Shown one piece after another: positions 10,991 through 20,623 of a stretch of DNA of 40,245 nt. The position numbers and the translations under genes are program-made. Position 1 is the stretch's first letter, and the number at the start of each line of letters is the position of its first letter. The notes beneath the pieces were generated by a model that ran no database searches, was not told the DNA's origin, and saw only the letters and a list, made by a program, of their open reading frames with translations. Origin of the DNA: Dehalococcoidia bacterium (GTDB lineage Bacteria > Chloroflexota > Dehalococcoidia > UBA2979); NCBI GenBank assembly GCA_030684635.1, contig JAUXUW010000089.1, positions 1 through 40,245 on the forward strand, given 5' to 3'.

Positions 10991-12004
10991 TTACTGGCCT
11001 ACGTCGCGGAGGATCTGGCCCATCAGCGACGCGATGTATCGGACGCGCGGGATGGTGCGCTGGTACGCCATGCGCGTGGGACCAATCACGGCCACCACGC
11101 CCGCGGCGTCCGTGTCCCCGTACCGGGACACCACCACGCTCCAATCCTGCAGTCCGGTGTCCGGGTTCTCCTGGCCGATGATCACGCGGGTGCTGCCCAC
11201 ATGGTCATCCACGGTGGACTCCAGCAGTCCGCGCAGCCGGTACGCCTGGAGCTGCGTCACCGCCTCCAGCATCCGGTCCACGTCCGAGAACTCCGGCTGC
11301 CGGAGCGCCATGTTGAGGCCGTCCAGGAACGTCTCTTCGGCGATCCGCAGTTCTTCGATCGATTCCGCCACCGCCCGCGCCGTCGCCACCTCGTCCGGGT
11401 CTTCGAGGCCCACGAGGCGGTCGCGCACGTTGGCGGCATCCGCACCGGCCAGCAGCCCGTTCAGGCGCGTGGCACGTGCGTTCAACTGGTCCTGCGTCAC
11501 CGGCTGGCGCTGCTGCAGGATGCGCTGGCGCACCCGGCCGTCGTCCATCACGGACACCAGCAGCGCGGTGTCCCGCGACAACTCCACGAGCTGCGCGTGC
11601 CGGAGCCGCGCGGTGGAGGTGCGAGGACGGGTGACGACGGCGACGTTGCCGACCAGCGAGGAGAGGATGGTCGCCGTCAGGCTGAGCCATTCGTCCAGGC
11701 CGCCGGCCACCTGGTGGAGCTGGTGCTCCACGGTGCGCCGCTCGTCCAGGGCAACCGGGGCCTCGGACATGAGGGCTTCAACGTAAAAGCGGTAGCCCAG
11801 GTCGGAGGGGATGCGGCCGGCGGAGGTATACGGGTGGGTGATGTACCCCTCCCGCTCCAGCCGGGCCATCTCGTTCCGGATCGTCGCGCTGGAGATCTCC
11901 AGGCGATGCCGGTCCACCAGGGCGCGCGACGACACCGGTTCGGCGGTCTCGACGTACTCGTCGACCACCATGCCCAGAATCGCGGACTGACGGTCGGTCA
12001 GCAC
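10991..12004 (-). CDS. hrcA: Heat-inducible transcription repressor HrcA
   Basis: MLTDRQSAILGMVVDEYVETAEPVSSRAL...SSATIRNEMARLEREGYITHPYTSAGRIPSDLGYRFYV; CIRCE immediately upstream. Confidence 0.97.
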   Translation of the reverse strand: MLTDRQSAILGMVVDEYVETAEPVSSRALVDRHRLEISSATIRNEMARLEREGYITHPYTSAGRIPSDLGYRFYVEALMSEAPVALDERRTVEHQLHQVAGGLDEWLSLTATILSSLVGNVAVVTRPRTSTARLRHAQLVELSRDTALLVSVMDDGRVRQRILQQRQPVTQDQLNARATRLNGLLAGADAANVRDRLVGLEDPDEVATARAVAESIEELRIAEETFLDGLNMALRQPEFSDVDRMLEAVTQLQAYRLRGLLESTVDDHVGSTRVIIGQENPDTGLQDWSVVVSRYGDTDAAGVVAVIGPTRMAYQRTIPRVRYIASLMGQILRDVGQ

Positions 12005-12016
12005 CTCTGTCCTCCA

Positions 12017-12043
12017 TTAGCACTCTCGCCGTGAGAGTGCTAA
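12017..12043 (-). promoter_or_regulatory. CIRCE element (HrcA operator)
   Basis: Perfect TTAGCACTC-N9-GAGTGCTAA directly upstream of hrcA. Confidence 0.98.
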
Positions 12044-12054
12044 ATCGCCTCTCG

Positions 12055-12084
12055 ATTGTATTCAGGCTCCCCTCCGGGGGTCAA
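12055..12084 (-). promoter_or_regulatory. Sigma-A-type promoter of the hrcA operon
   Basis: Minus strand TTGACC (12079-12084) - 18 nt - TACAAT (12055-12060), with CIRCE just downstream of the predicted start site. Confidence 0.75.
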
Positions 12085-12255
12085 TCCTGAACCAGTGACT
12101 CCCTATACTCGGGGGCGCGGGCGCGGCCCCACCTTCCCCGGTGGGCATCGCGACGATGGAGGCCGAAGACGTCCCAGCCCGCCCCTCGCCCCCGCCGCAC
12201 CGGCCGCCCGGCCGCCGACCGACCACCTCGTGCCCGCGACGAGCAGGACGAGCGG

Positions 12256-12822
12256 CTGGCGGAGCGCGCCCTGGAGGACCGCTCCGCCTTCTCCGCGCTC
12301 TACGAGGCCCACGCGACCCGCGTCTACCGCTACCTCCTCGCCCGCACGTCCGACCCGGCAGAGGCGGAGGAGCTGACCTCGCGCGTCTTCCTGAACGCCC
12401 TCGCCAGCCTGGAGCAGTACCGGGGCCGCGGGGCGGGGTTCTCCTCCTGGCTGATGAGCATCGCCCACAACCTGCTGGTGAACTGGTACCGGGACCGCGG
12501 CCGCCGGCCAGCCACGGCGGCGCTGGACGCGGCGATGGAGGTGGCCTCCACCGTGCCCGGGCCAGAGTCCTCCCTGGAGCAGAACGAGGTGATCGCGCAG
12601 GTGCGCGCCGCCATCTCCTCGCTTCCCCCGGAACGCCAGGAACTGATCGCGCTCAAGTACGTGGATGGAAGAACGAACGCCGAGATCGGACGTATGATGG
12701 GCCGGACGGAGGGTGCAGTGAAGGCACTGCACCACCGCACGCTCCGCGAACTGCACGCGCTGCTCGCCGACCTGGCAGAGGACAGCGCCGGACCGGGGAG
12801 CCGCGAGAGGACTCGTCAATGA
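12256..12822 (+). CDS. ECF-like RNA polymerase sigma factor (start uncertain)
   Basis: Frame reads EDRSAFSALYEAHATRVYRYLLARTSDPAEAEELTSRVFLNALASLEQYRGRGAGFSSWLMSIAHNLLVNWYRDRGRRP...SSLPPERQELIALKYVDGRTNAEIGRMMGRTEGAVKALHHRTLREL. No in-frame ATG/GTG/TTG between the TGA at 12088 and 12454; 12256 is an in-frame CTG used here as a nominal start. Confidence 0.8.
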   Translation: MAERALEDRSAFSALYEAHATRVYRYLLARTSDPAEAEELTSRVFLNALASLEQYRGRGAGFSSWLMSIAHNLLVNWYRDRGRRPATAALDAAMEVASTVPGPESSLEQNEVIAQVRAAISSLPPERQELIALKYVDGRTNAEIGRMMGRTEGAVKALHHRTLRELHALLADLAEDSAGPGSRERTRQ

Positions 12823-13853
12823 CGCTGGCGGCACGGATCTCTGGCGTCGGTCGCTATGTGCCGGAACGCGTCATGACGAACGAAGAGCTCGAGGCCACGG
12901 TCGAAACCTCCAGCGAGTGGATCGTGGAGCGCACCGGCATCAGCGAGCGGCGCATCGCCGCCCCCCACGAGACCACCAGCAGCATGGGCACGGAGGCGGC
13001 GCGACGCGCCCTGGCCTCCGCCGGGATCACCGGCGCGGAGATCGACCTCGTGATCACCGGGACGTGCACCCCGGACGGGCTGTTCCCGGCGACCGCCTCC
13101 GCGATCCAGAACGCTATCGGCGCTAATCACGCGGGCGCCTTTGACGTGAACGCTGCCTGCGTCGGCTTCCTCTCTGGGCTGGCCACCGGCGCGCAGTTCA
13201 TCGCCACCGGCAGCGCGGAACGCGTGCTGGTGGTGGGCGCCGAGACGCTCTCCCGGATCGTGGACTGGACCGACCGAGGCACCTGCGTGCTATTCGGCGA
13301 TGGCGCCGGCGCGGTGGTCCTGGAGCGTGCGGTGCCCGGCGAACCTGGCTCGATCGACTCGCTCCTGCTGCGCTCGGACGGCAGCCAGGCCGGGCTCCTG
13401 TACTCGCACGGCCCGTGCTCACCGCTGGTCGACGGGCTCCAGCAGGAGGCGAAGATCGTCATGGACGGGCGCGCGGTCTTCCGCCAGGCCGTCACCATGA
13501 TGTGCGACTCCGCGATCGAGGTGATCGCCCGCGCGGGCCTCACCGTGGACGACATCGCCCTCGCCGTGCCGCATCAGGCCAACATGCGCATCATCACCGC
13601 CATGTCCGACCGCCTGGGGCTCCCGATGGACCGGGTCTACGTGAACGTGGACCGCTACGGGAACACCTCCAGCGCCACGATCCCGATCGCACTGGCCGAG
13701 GCGGAAGCGGAAGGCCGGCTGAAGCCGGGCGACCGCGTGCTCTTCGCCTCCTTCGGAGGTGGCCTCTCCTGGGGTGCGATGGTGATCGAGTGGGCCGGCG
13801 TTGGCTCTCGTCGCCTCGTCACCGCCTCGGCCGCCCGCTCCACCGGCGCCTGA
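12819..13853 (+). CDS. fabH: 3-oxoacyl-ACP synthase III (FabH-like)
   Basis: Cys in NAACVGF, VPHQANMRI, DRYGNTSSATIPIALAEA; ATGA overlap with the sigma gene stop. The ORF-track 570 aa version includes spurious upstream sequence. Confidence 0.93.
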   Translation: MTLAARISGVGRYVPERVMTNEELEATVETSSEWIVERTGISERRIAAPHETTSSMGTEAARRALASAGITGAEIDLVITGTCTPDGLFPATASAIQNAIGANHAGAFDVNAACVGFLSGLATGAQFIATGSAERVLVVGAETLSRIVDWTDRGTCVLFGDGAGAVVLERAVPGEPGSIDSLLLRSDGSQAGLLYSHGPCSPLVDGLQQEAKIVMDGRAVFRQAVTMMCDSAIEVIARAGLTVDDIALAVPHQANMRIITAMSDRLGLPMDRVYVNVDRYGNTSSATIPIALAEAEAEGRLKPGDRVLFASFGGGLSWGAMVIEWAGVGSRRLVTASAARSTGA

Positions 13854-13935
13854 CCGCTCCGGCCCAGGGCGCGCGGTGGCCTGAGTCCGGGGCCGTCGGT
13901 ACGATTCCCCTATCCCCTGCATCTCCGGAGGCCTC

Positions 13936-14574
13936 ATGGATCTGACCTGGCTCGGGTACGCCGCAACACGCATGCGCACGCGCACCGCCGCCGTGGTCAT
14001 GGATCCGTACAACAAGAGCATCGGCGGGACGATGGGCCGGCCGGACGCCCACATCATCACCATCAGCCACGACGACCCCATGCGGAACGGCACCGCCGGC
14101 GTGGCGCCGGCGGACGGCGAGCCGATGGTGCTGGTGGGCCCCGGCGAGTACGAGATCCGCGGCGTGCAGATCGAGTCCGTCCGCGGCTGGCTCCGCGGCG
14201 AGGGCGACCCGGCCGCTCTGACCAGCACCCTCTGGTTGTTCGAGGCCGAGCAGATGCGCGTGGCGCACCTGGGCGGACTGGGGACGCCGCTCACCACGGC
14301 CCAACTCGACCTGTTGACCCGCGCCGACATCGTGATCGTGCCAATCGCCCTGCCAGACACGCTCGCGCCGGAGGACGCCGCGAAGGCGGTCCGCGCGATG
14401 GAGCCGTCGATCGTGATCCCGGTCGGCTACGAGCCGTCCGACGAGGCGGCGCTGAAGGCGTTCGTCCGCGCGCTGGGCGGCACCCCGGAGGAGCCGGTCA
14501 GCCGTTTCACCATCAACTCCCGCTCCTTCGATGGCGAGACGCGCCGCATCGTCCTCCTGGAGGCGCGCGCCTAG
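13936..14574 (+). CDS. MBL-fold (UlaG-like, COG2220-type) protein with degenerate metal-binding motifs
   Basis: MDLTWLGYAATRMRT...ISHDDPMRN...VLVGPGEYEIRGVQI...AHLGGLG...EPSIVIPVGYE follows the UlaG-like layout but most ligand positions are changed. Confidence 0.8.
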   Translation: MDLTWLGYAATRMRTRTAAVVMDPYNKSIGGTMGRPDAHIITISHDDPMRNGTAGVAPADGEPMVLVGPGEYEIRGVQIESVRGWLRGEGDPAALTSTLWLFEAEQMRVAHLGGLGTPLTTAQLDLLTRADIVIVPIALPDTLAPEDAAKAVRAMEPSIVIPVGYEPSDEAALKAFVRALGGTPEEPVSRFTINSRSFDGETRRIVLLEARA

Positions 14575-14604
14575 CCGCCCCCGTCGAGTAGTGACCGAAG
14601 CGAA

Positions 14605-14626
14605 GAGGCGCCCCACGGGGCGCCTC
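14605..14626. terminator. Hairpin between convergent genes
   Basis: GAGGCGCCCC-AC-GGGGCGCCTC perfect inverted repeat between the MBL-like gene (+) and LysM/M23 gene (-); no strong U-tract. Confidence 0.6.
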
Positions 14627-14662
14627 GTTCGTGTCGTGCATGTCGGGCGTGTCGGTCCGCGG

Positions 14663-15763
14663 CTACGGCAGGAAGGTGAGCGGATCCATATGGGAGCCGT
14701 TACGCCTGACCTCGAAGTGCAGGTGCGGACCGGTGGAGCGGCCGGAGTTGCCGCTGAAGCCAACGATGTCGCCGGCGTTCACGAACTGGCCGTTGCCAAC
14801 CGCGAAGTCGGAGAGGTGCGCATAGACGGTCTCATAACCATCGCCGTGGTCAATGATGATGTGGAAGCCGTACGAACAACACGGGTTGCCGCCGGCGAAG
14901 GTGACCTGCCCGGACTTGGCGGCCGCGACCGCACTCCCGGACGACATCGCAAGGTCGATCCCGAGGGGGTGCGACGGCCCAAAAGCGGAGGTCAACAGAC
15001 CACCCGAGGGCCAGACCCAGCCGCTGCCACCGTTCCCGACCGGCGCCACCACCGGGAGTGAGGGCGCCGGCGCCAGCGGCACCTTGCGGCCACCCGGCAC
15101 CAGGATCAGCGAGCCCTCGCGGATGTTGTTCGGGTCGCCGTCCAGGCCGTTCGCGCGGAAGGCGACCACGTCCTGCCAGTCGGCGTCATACCGGGCCGAG
15201 ATCGCGGTCACCGTCTCACCGACACGGACGGAGTGGATGATGCCGTCCACGCTCGGGATCTGCAGTTTCATCCCGAGCTGCAGGAGGTCGTTGTCGCTCA
15301 GCACGTCCACGTTGTTCCAGGTGATGGAGGATGCGGACACGCCGAAGCGGGAAGCGATGCCAGAGATCGTGTCGCCGGCCTGGACCTCGTACTCAAAGAA
15401 GATCGGGATGCGCTCGTTGCTGGTGCCGTTATCGACGCCGCCCGAGGCCTGCGACGAGTTCTCCTGCAGCGCGGCGAGTTGCGCGCGGGCATTCAGGGCG
15501 CGGTTGTCGCCCTGGAGCAGAGCATCCGCCACGGACGGCGGGACCACCACGGTCAGCGGCACGGGGCCGGCGGAGAGTGAGGTGGCGCCGGCGGTGGGGA
15601 CGGAGGCGGCCAGGCCAGGAAGGGTGAAGCGGTCGGCGCGCAGCACCGGTGTGCTGGCGGCCTCGGTCACCGGGACCGGGAAGGCGCCGATACCGACGAT
15701 GAGCAGAAAGAGAGAGGTGAGGACGCCGAAGTGCACGGCGTGGCGGGAGCGCGTCACCGTCAC
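14663..15763 (-). CDS. LysM + M23 peptidoglycan peptidase
   Basis: Signal/TM segment; two LysM-like stretches (YEVQAGDTISGIASRFGVSASSITWNN..., HSVRVGETVTAISARYDADWQDVVAFRAN); M23 C-terminus HPLGIDLA...GPHLHFEVRRNG. Confidence 0.92.
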   Translation of the reverse strand: MTVTRSRHAVHFGVLTSLFLLIVGIGAFPVPVTEAASTPVLRADRFTLPGLAASVPTAGATSLSAGPVPLTVVVPPSVADALLQGDNRALNARAQLAALQENSSQASGGVDNGTSNERIPIFFEYEVQAGDTISGIASRFGVSASSITWNNVDVLSDNDLLQLGMKLQIPSVDGIIHSVRVGETVTAISARYDADWQDVVAFRANGLDGDPNNIREGSLILVPGGRKVPLAPAPSLPVVAPVGNGGSGWVWPSGGLLTSAFGPSHPLGIDLAMSSGSAVAAAKSGQVTFAGGNPCCSYGFHIIIDHGDGYETVYAHLSDFAVGNGQFVNAGDIVGFSGNSGRSTGPHLHFEVRRNGSHMDPLTFLP

Positions 15764-16020
15764 GCGTGCCGCGCGGGCGCGCAGCAGCGTTCGACTGCGA
15801 CGCGGCGGCCGGGGCGGTTGGATGGTCCCGTTGATGGACGGCTCCCTGAGTTTCCGTACCGATTGACGGCACGGACATCGGCGCAGGACACGCCACGAGC
15901 CGTTGCCCGCGCGCGGATCCTAGCACTCCAGCCCGCCGTCAATGCCCGCTGGGCAAGTCGGCAGGAGTCCCCACCCCGACTGGACAGGAAAAGGTTAACT
16001 AGTGCCCGGGAACACAAACA

Positions 16021-16041
16021 ACTCCGATCCACCATCGGAGT
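16021..16041 (-). terminator. Possible rho-gene terminator hairpin
   Basis: Minus strand ACTCCGAT-GGTGG-ATCGGAGT followed by TGTTTGTGTT, downstream of rho. Confidence 0.5.
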
Positions 16042-16120
16042 CTAAGAATAACGCACGAATGAGCGACGGCTCCACGGGGTTCTGGGGAGTGCCGCGTCGC
16101 ACTCCGCGCCCTCGGACGCA

Positions 16121-16150
16121 GCGACGCCCGCCGGTGAGGGCGGGCGTCGC
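16121..16150. terminator. Strong hairpin downstream of rho
   Basis: GCGACGCCCGCC-GGTGAG-GGCGGGCGTCGC perfect 12-bp stem between the rho stop and the next gene. Confidence 0.6.
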
Positions 16151-16180
16151 GGTCGACCAAACGAAGCGTCCGGGCGAGGA

Positions 16181-17635
16181 CTAGATGTTGTCGCCCTTGA
16201 GCGTGCCCAGGAACTCCTTGTTGTTCTTGGTCTTGCCCAGGCGCTCCAGCACCCGCTCGGCGGCGTCGCTGCTGTCTTCCTCGATCATGGCGGCCATGCG
16301 GCGGAGCAGCCAGATCGAGCGGAGGTCCTCCTCCGGGAAGAGCAGGTCCTCGCGACGGGTGGAGGAGCCGAGGACGTCGATCGCCGGGTAGACGCGCTTC
16401 TCCGCCAGGCGGCGGGTGAGGCGCAGCTCGAGGTTACCGGTGCCCTTGAACTCCTCGAAGATCACGTCGTCCATGCGCGACCCGGTCTCCACGAGGCAGG
16501 TGGCGATGATCGTGAGCGACCCGCCTTCCTCCGTGTTACGGGCGGCGCCGAAGAAGCGCTTCGGGGGGTAGAGGGCGATCGGGTCCATACCGCCGGAGAG
16601 TGTGCGCCCGGAGGTGGGCATGGCAGTGTTGTAGGCGCGGGCCAGGCGGGTGATGGAGTCCATCAGGATCACCACGTCCGTACCGCCCTCCACCAGGCGC
16701 TTCGCGCGCTCCAGGGCGATCTCCGCGACGCGGGTGTGGTCCTCCACCGGCTCATCGAACGTGCTGGCGATGACCTCGCCACGCACGGACCGCTTCATGT
16801 CCGTGACTTCCTCCGGCCGCTCACCGATGAGCAGGACCATGAGGTGGCTGTCCGGGTGGTTCGCCGCGATGCCGTGGGCGATGGACTTCAGCAGCATCGT
16901 CTTGCCCGCCTTCGGCGGGGAAACAATGAGGCCGCGCTGTCCGCGGCCGATGGGGGCGAAGAGGTCCACCATCCGCTGGGACAACTCGTGCTGGTTGGTC
17001 TCCAGCGGCATCATTCGGTTCGGGAAGATCGGGGTGAGGGCATCGAAGTCCGGGCGGCGCTTCGCCTCTTCCGGGTCAATGCCGTTGACCGCGTCCACGC
17101 GGAGCAGGCCGTAGTACTTCTCAGAGGACTTCGGCTGACGGACCTGGCCGGTCACGTAGTCGCCGGAGCGGAGGCCGAAGCGGCGCACCTGCGACTGGGA
17201 GACGTAGACATCGTTCATGCCGGGGAGCAGGCGGTCGCCGCGGAGGAAGCCGAAGCCGTCGTCCACGAGTTGGAGCACGCCGCCGGAGAAGATCGTCCCG
17301 CGCCGCTCGGCCTGCGCCTCCAGGAGGCGGAAGATCATCTCGTTCTTGGGCAGCCCGCCCGCGTTCTCGACCTCAAGCTCATCCGCCAGCGCGATCAGTT
17401 CGTCGCGGGTGCGGGTCTCGAGGTCCGCGATGCTGAGTGCCGGAATATCCGGGTCGATATCCGGCATCGGCTCCAGTGAGGGGTCTGCCTGGGGAGCGCG
17501 CCCGGAGCGGCTTCCCATGCCCATTCCCATGCCGGAGCCGGTACCAGTACCGGTGCCGCTACCGCGCCGGGATCGGCGGCGTGTCCTCGGAACATCCGAA
17601 GACGCGATCTCGCGTCCACGAGGGGATGAAGTCAT
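16181..17635 (-). CDS. rho: Transcription termination factor Rho
   Basis: [66 protein letters not shown]; start [14 protein letters not shown]. The ORF track extends beyond. Confidence 0.97.
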   Translation of the reverse strand: MTSSPRGREIASSDVPRTRRRSRRGSGTGTGTGSGMGMGMGSRSGRAPQADPSLEPMPDIDPDIPALSIADLETRTRDELIALADELEVENAGGLPKNEMIFRLLEAQAERRGTIFSGGVLQLVDDGFGFLRGDRLLPGMNDVYVSQSQVRRFGLRSGDYVTGQVRQPKSSEKYYGLLRVDAVNGIDPEEAKRRPDFDALTPIFPNRMMPLETNQHELSQRMVDLFAPIGRGQRGLIVSPPKAGKTMLLKSIAHGIAANHPDSHLMVLLIGERPEEVTDMKRSVRGEVIASTFDEPVEDHTRVAEIALERAKRLVEGGTDVVILMDSITRLARAYNTAMPTSGRTLSGGMDPIALYPPKRFFGAARNTEEGGSLTIIATCLVETGSRMDDVIFEEFKGTGNLELRLTRRLAEKRVYPAIDVLGSSTRREDLLFPEEDLRSIWLLRRMAAMIEEDSSDAAERVLERLGKTKNNKEFLGTLKGDNI

Positions 17636-17813
17636 ATATAGGGCCTGCTCTGTGAGAGAGGTGTCCGGTGCGCGATTGGGTGGCACGGGGACGAATGGGA
17701 GGGGCTTCCACGACCGTGGAGCCGTCTTCATGCTAGACGACGGCACCGCGATTCGACAAGTGGCGATCGGCGGCGCAAGTCCTGACACCGGCGCCGTCCT
17801 GCAATCCGCGCGC

Positions 17814-18461
17814 CTAGACCGGCGCGTACTTCTGGGCATCCTTCAAGAAGATCTCAATTCCTTTATCCGTCAGCGGGTGCTGGATCATCTGGAACAGGAC
17901 CGCCGCGGGAATGGTGGCAATGTGCGCACCGGCCAGCGCCGCCTCCGTCACGTCACGAGGGTTGCGGATGCTGGCGGCCAGCACCTGCGCCGGCAGGTTG
18001 AACGCATCGTAGGTCGCGACGATCTCGCGGATGACCTCCGTCCCGTCGTGGCCAGCATCGTTCAGCCGGCCCACGAAGGGCGAGACGAAGGTGGTGCCGG
18101 CCTTCGCCGCCAGGAGCGCCTGGTTCGCGGAGAAGACCAGCGTGGTGTTGATCTTGATCCCCTCGGCAGACAGGCGCTTCGTCGCCTGCAGGCCCACCTC
18201 GCTCATCGGGATCTTGACGACCACGTTGGGGTGCCAGGCAGCGACGCGGCGCGCCTCCGCGACCAGTTGCTCGAGTTCCATCGAGATGCACTCGGCGGAG
18301 ATGGGGCCGTCTACGACCTCGCAGATCTCCAGGACGCGGGTCTTGTAGTCCACGCCCTCGCGCGCGACCAGCGTAGGGTTGGTCGTCACCCCGTCCACCA
18401 CGCCCAGCGCGGCACCGCGACGGATGTCATCGATGTTCGCGGTATCCAGGAAGATGCGCAC
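17814..18461 (-). CDS. Transaldolase / fructose-6-phosphate aldolase family
   Basis: (V)RIFLDTANIDDIRRGAALGVVDGVTTNPTLVARE, VVKIPMSEVGLQATKRL, INTTLVFSANQALLAAKAG; GTG start proposed at 18461. Confidence 0.94.
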   Translation of the reverse strand: MRIFLDTANIDDIRRGAALGVVDGVTTNPTLVAREGVDYKTRVLEICEVVDGPISAECISMELEQLVAEARRVAAWHPNVVVKIPMSEVGLQATKRLSAEGIKINTTLVFSANQALLAAKAGTTFVSPFVGRLNDAGHDGTEVIREIVATYDAFNLPAQVLAASIRNPRDVTEAALAGAHIATIPAAVLFQMIQHPLTDKGIEIFLKDAQKYAPV

Positions 18462-18509
18462 GAGGGTGCTCCTGCCTCCACCCACCGCCGAGTGCTGGCG
18501 GTGGCGTGA

Positions 18510-18977
18510 CTAGAACGGCTTGAAGATCGCCAGCCAGGCCATGACCGGCACGGTCAGGACGATCACCGTGCCAAAGACCAGCGGGACATTGTCCGCCAGC
18601 GCGTCACGCAACTCGTCCGTGACCTCGCCGTGCTTCTTCGCCGCAAGGGAAAGGATGCGCACGCGCCGGAGCCCGACCCCGAGCAGCGGCACGAAGATGA
18701 ACAGGTCCACCAGCGTCAGCGTCTGCAGCGCCATCAGCCAGCCCGTGGTGATCACGTTCAGTTCCGCCGCCGCCGCCCACGCGTAGCCAGAGAACAGCGT
18801 CGCGATGAAACCGGGGAGCAGGAAGTAGGTCTCGTTCCGCTGCGCCTCCGTGAAGAGCAGCGCCTTCTCCTCGATCACCTGCGTCGCCCACGCCTTCCAG
18901 ACCGGGACGACCACGCTGCCGATCCCCACCATCATCAGGAACAGCGAAAGCGTGTGGATGAACCGCCACGCCGTCAC
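18510..18977 (-). CDS. DUF2269-like integral membrane protein
   Basis: 155 aa, about four TM segments; GTG start overlaps the pyrG stop (GTGA). Confidence 0.7.
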   Translation of the reverse strand: MTAWRFIHTLSLFLMMVGIGSVVVPVWKAWATQVIEEKALLFTEAQRNETYFLLPGFIATLFSGYAWAAAAELNVITTGWLMALQTLTLVDLFIFVPLLGVGLRRVRILSLAAKKHGEVTDELRDALADNVPLVFGTVIVLTVPVMAWLAIFKPF

Positions 18978-20623
18978 GCGACGCCCGAGGGGGCCCCGGA
19001 GGCCTGCCCGGCAGCAGACGGACGCTGCGAGGCGTGCGCGAAGGCGGCGCCCACGAAGTCGCGGAAGAGCGCGTTGGGCTGGTTCGGGCGGCTCGTGAAC
19101 TCCGGGTGGAACTGCGCGCCCACCATGAACGGGTGGTCCGGCAACTCCACGATCTCCACCAGCCCCGTCTCCGTGTCTCGCCCAGCGACGATCAGCCCGG
19201 CTTGCACCAGTTGCGGCAGTAGGCTGTTGTTCACCTCGTAGCGGTGTCGGTGCCGCTCGCGCACCACCGGCTCGCCATAGGCGGCGGCCGCCTTCGTCCC
19301 GGGGACGAGCCGGCAGTCGTACCCGCCGAGGCGCATGGTGCCGCCCATCTCGTGCACTTCCTGCTGCTCGGAGAGCAGGGAGATGACCGGGAACGGGGTC
19401 TTCGGATCCGCCTCGGTCGTGTTTGCGCCGGGCATCCCGGCCACGTGGCGGGCGAATTCGACGACCAGCATCTGGAGCCCGAGGCAGTCCCCGAGGTACG
19501 GGATCTGGCGCTCGCGCGCGTAGCGCACGGCCGCGATCTTCCCCTCCAGACCACGGTCACCGAAGCCGGGGCAGAGCAGGATCCCGTCCACGTCGCCGAT
19601 CACGCGCTCCGCGGAGTCGCTCTCGAGGTCCTCGGAGTGAACCCAGTCGAAATCGAGCGCACCGTCGTGGTGGACGCCGGCATGCACCAGCGCCTCCTTA
19701 ATAGAGAGGTACGCGTCGTGCAGTTCGACATACTTGCCGACGATGGCGATGCGGGCGCGCCGCTTCGGGGCGTGCAACCGCTCCACGAACCGCGCCCAGT
19801 CCTCCAGGTCCGGCTTGGTGTCGCCCAGCCCGAGGCCCTTCATCACGATCTGGCCGAGCCCGGAGCCTTCCAGGATCAGCGGCACCTCGTAGATAGAGTC
19901 GGCCGTCTGCAGCGGGATCACGGCCTCGCGCTGCACGGAGCAGAACAGCGCGATCTTTTCGCGCAGCGCCTCCGGCACCGGGAAGTCGGACCGCGCGACG
20001 ATGACGTCCGGCTGGATGCCGAAGGCCCGCAGTTCGCGCACGGAGTGCTGCGTCGGCTTGGTCTTGAGTTCGTGCGTGGAGCCGATGTACGGCAGCAGCG
20101 TGACGTGGATGAACATCGCCTCGCCCGGCGCGGCATACCGCATCTGCGAGATCGCCTCCAGGAACACCTGGCCCTCGATGTCGCCGACGGTGCCGCCGAC
20201 CTCCACGATCACCACGTCCGCCTTCGCGGAGGTGCCCGCCAGGCGGATCCGGCGCTTGATCTCGTTCGTGACATGCGGGATCGCCTGGATGGTGCCGCCG
20301 AGATAGTCGCCCCGGCGCTCCTTCCGGATCACCTCTTCGTAGATCTGGCCGGAAGAGGAGGAGTTCAGCTTCCCGAGTTCGATATCGACGAAGCGCTCGT
20401 AGTGCCCCAGGTCCAGGTCCGTCTCCGCGCCGTCGTCGGTCACGAAGACCTCGCCGTGCTGGTACGGGGACATGGTGCCGGGATCCACGTTGATGTACGG
20501 GTCCAGTTTGAGCACGGAGACCTGGAGCCCCCGCGCCTTCAGGATGCGGCCGAGGGAGGCGGCGACGATGCCCTTCCCCACGGAAGAGACGACACCGCCG
20601 GTGACAAACACGTAGCTGGCCAT
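18974..20623 (-). CDS. pyrG: CTP synthase
   Basis: [78 protein letters not shown]; glutaminase GDCLGLQ. Confidence 0.98.
   Translation of the reverse strand: MASYVFVTGGVVSSVGKGIVAASLGRILKARGLQVSVLKLDPYINVDPGTMSPYQHGEVFVTDDGAETDLDLGHYERFVDIELGKLNSSSSGQIYEEVIRKERRGDYLGGTIQAIPHVTNEIKRRIRLAGTSAKADVVIVEVGGTVGDIEGQVFLEAISQMRYAAPGEAMFIHVTLLPYIGSTHELKTKPTQHSVRELRAFGIQPDVIVARSDFPVPEALREKIALFCSVQREAVIPLQTADSIYEVPLILEGSGLGQIVMKGLGLGDTKPDLEDWARFVERLHAPKRRARIAIVGKYVELHDAYLSIKEALVHAGVHHDGALDFDWVHSEDLESDSAERVIGDVDGILLCPGFGDRGLEGKIAAVRYARERQIPYLGDCLGLQMLVVEFARHVAGMPGANTTEADPKTPFPVISLLSEQQEVHEMGGTMRLGGYDCRLVPGTKAAAAYGEPVVRERHRHRYEVNNSLLPQLVQAGLIVAGRDTETGLVEIVELPDHPFMVGAQFHPEFTSRPNQPNALFRDFVGAAFAHASQRPSAAGQASGAPSGVA

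Noticed and set aside
9632-12034. 800-aa plus-strand ORF opposite dnaK/grpE/hrcA
   Set aside because: Antisense to confidently assigned genes; His/Arg/Ala-rich composition typical of GC-rich shadow frames.
12141-12818. N-terminal extension of FabH in the 570-aa ORF
   Set aside because: It overlaps the sigma factor in another frame; FabH homology starts at MTLAARISGVGRYVPERV (12819).
15905-15960. TTGACG...TAGGAT promoter-like pair on the minus strand upstream of the M23 gene
   Set aside because: Spacer is only about 14 nt, too short for a confident sigma-A promoter call.
15764-16020. Possible riboswitch upstream of the LysM-M23 peptidase
   Set aside because: Long leader upstream of a cell-wall hydrolase is suggestive of c-di-AMP control, but I could not match conserved ydaO-type core motifs.
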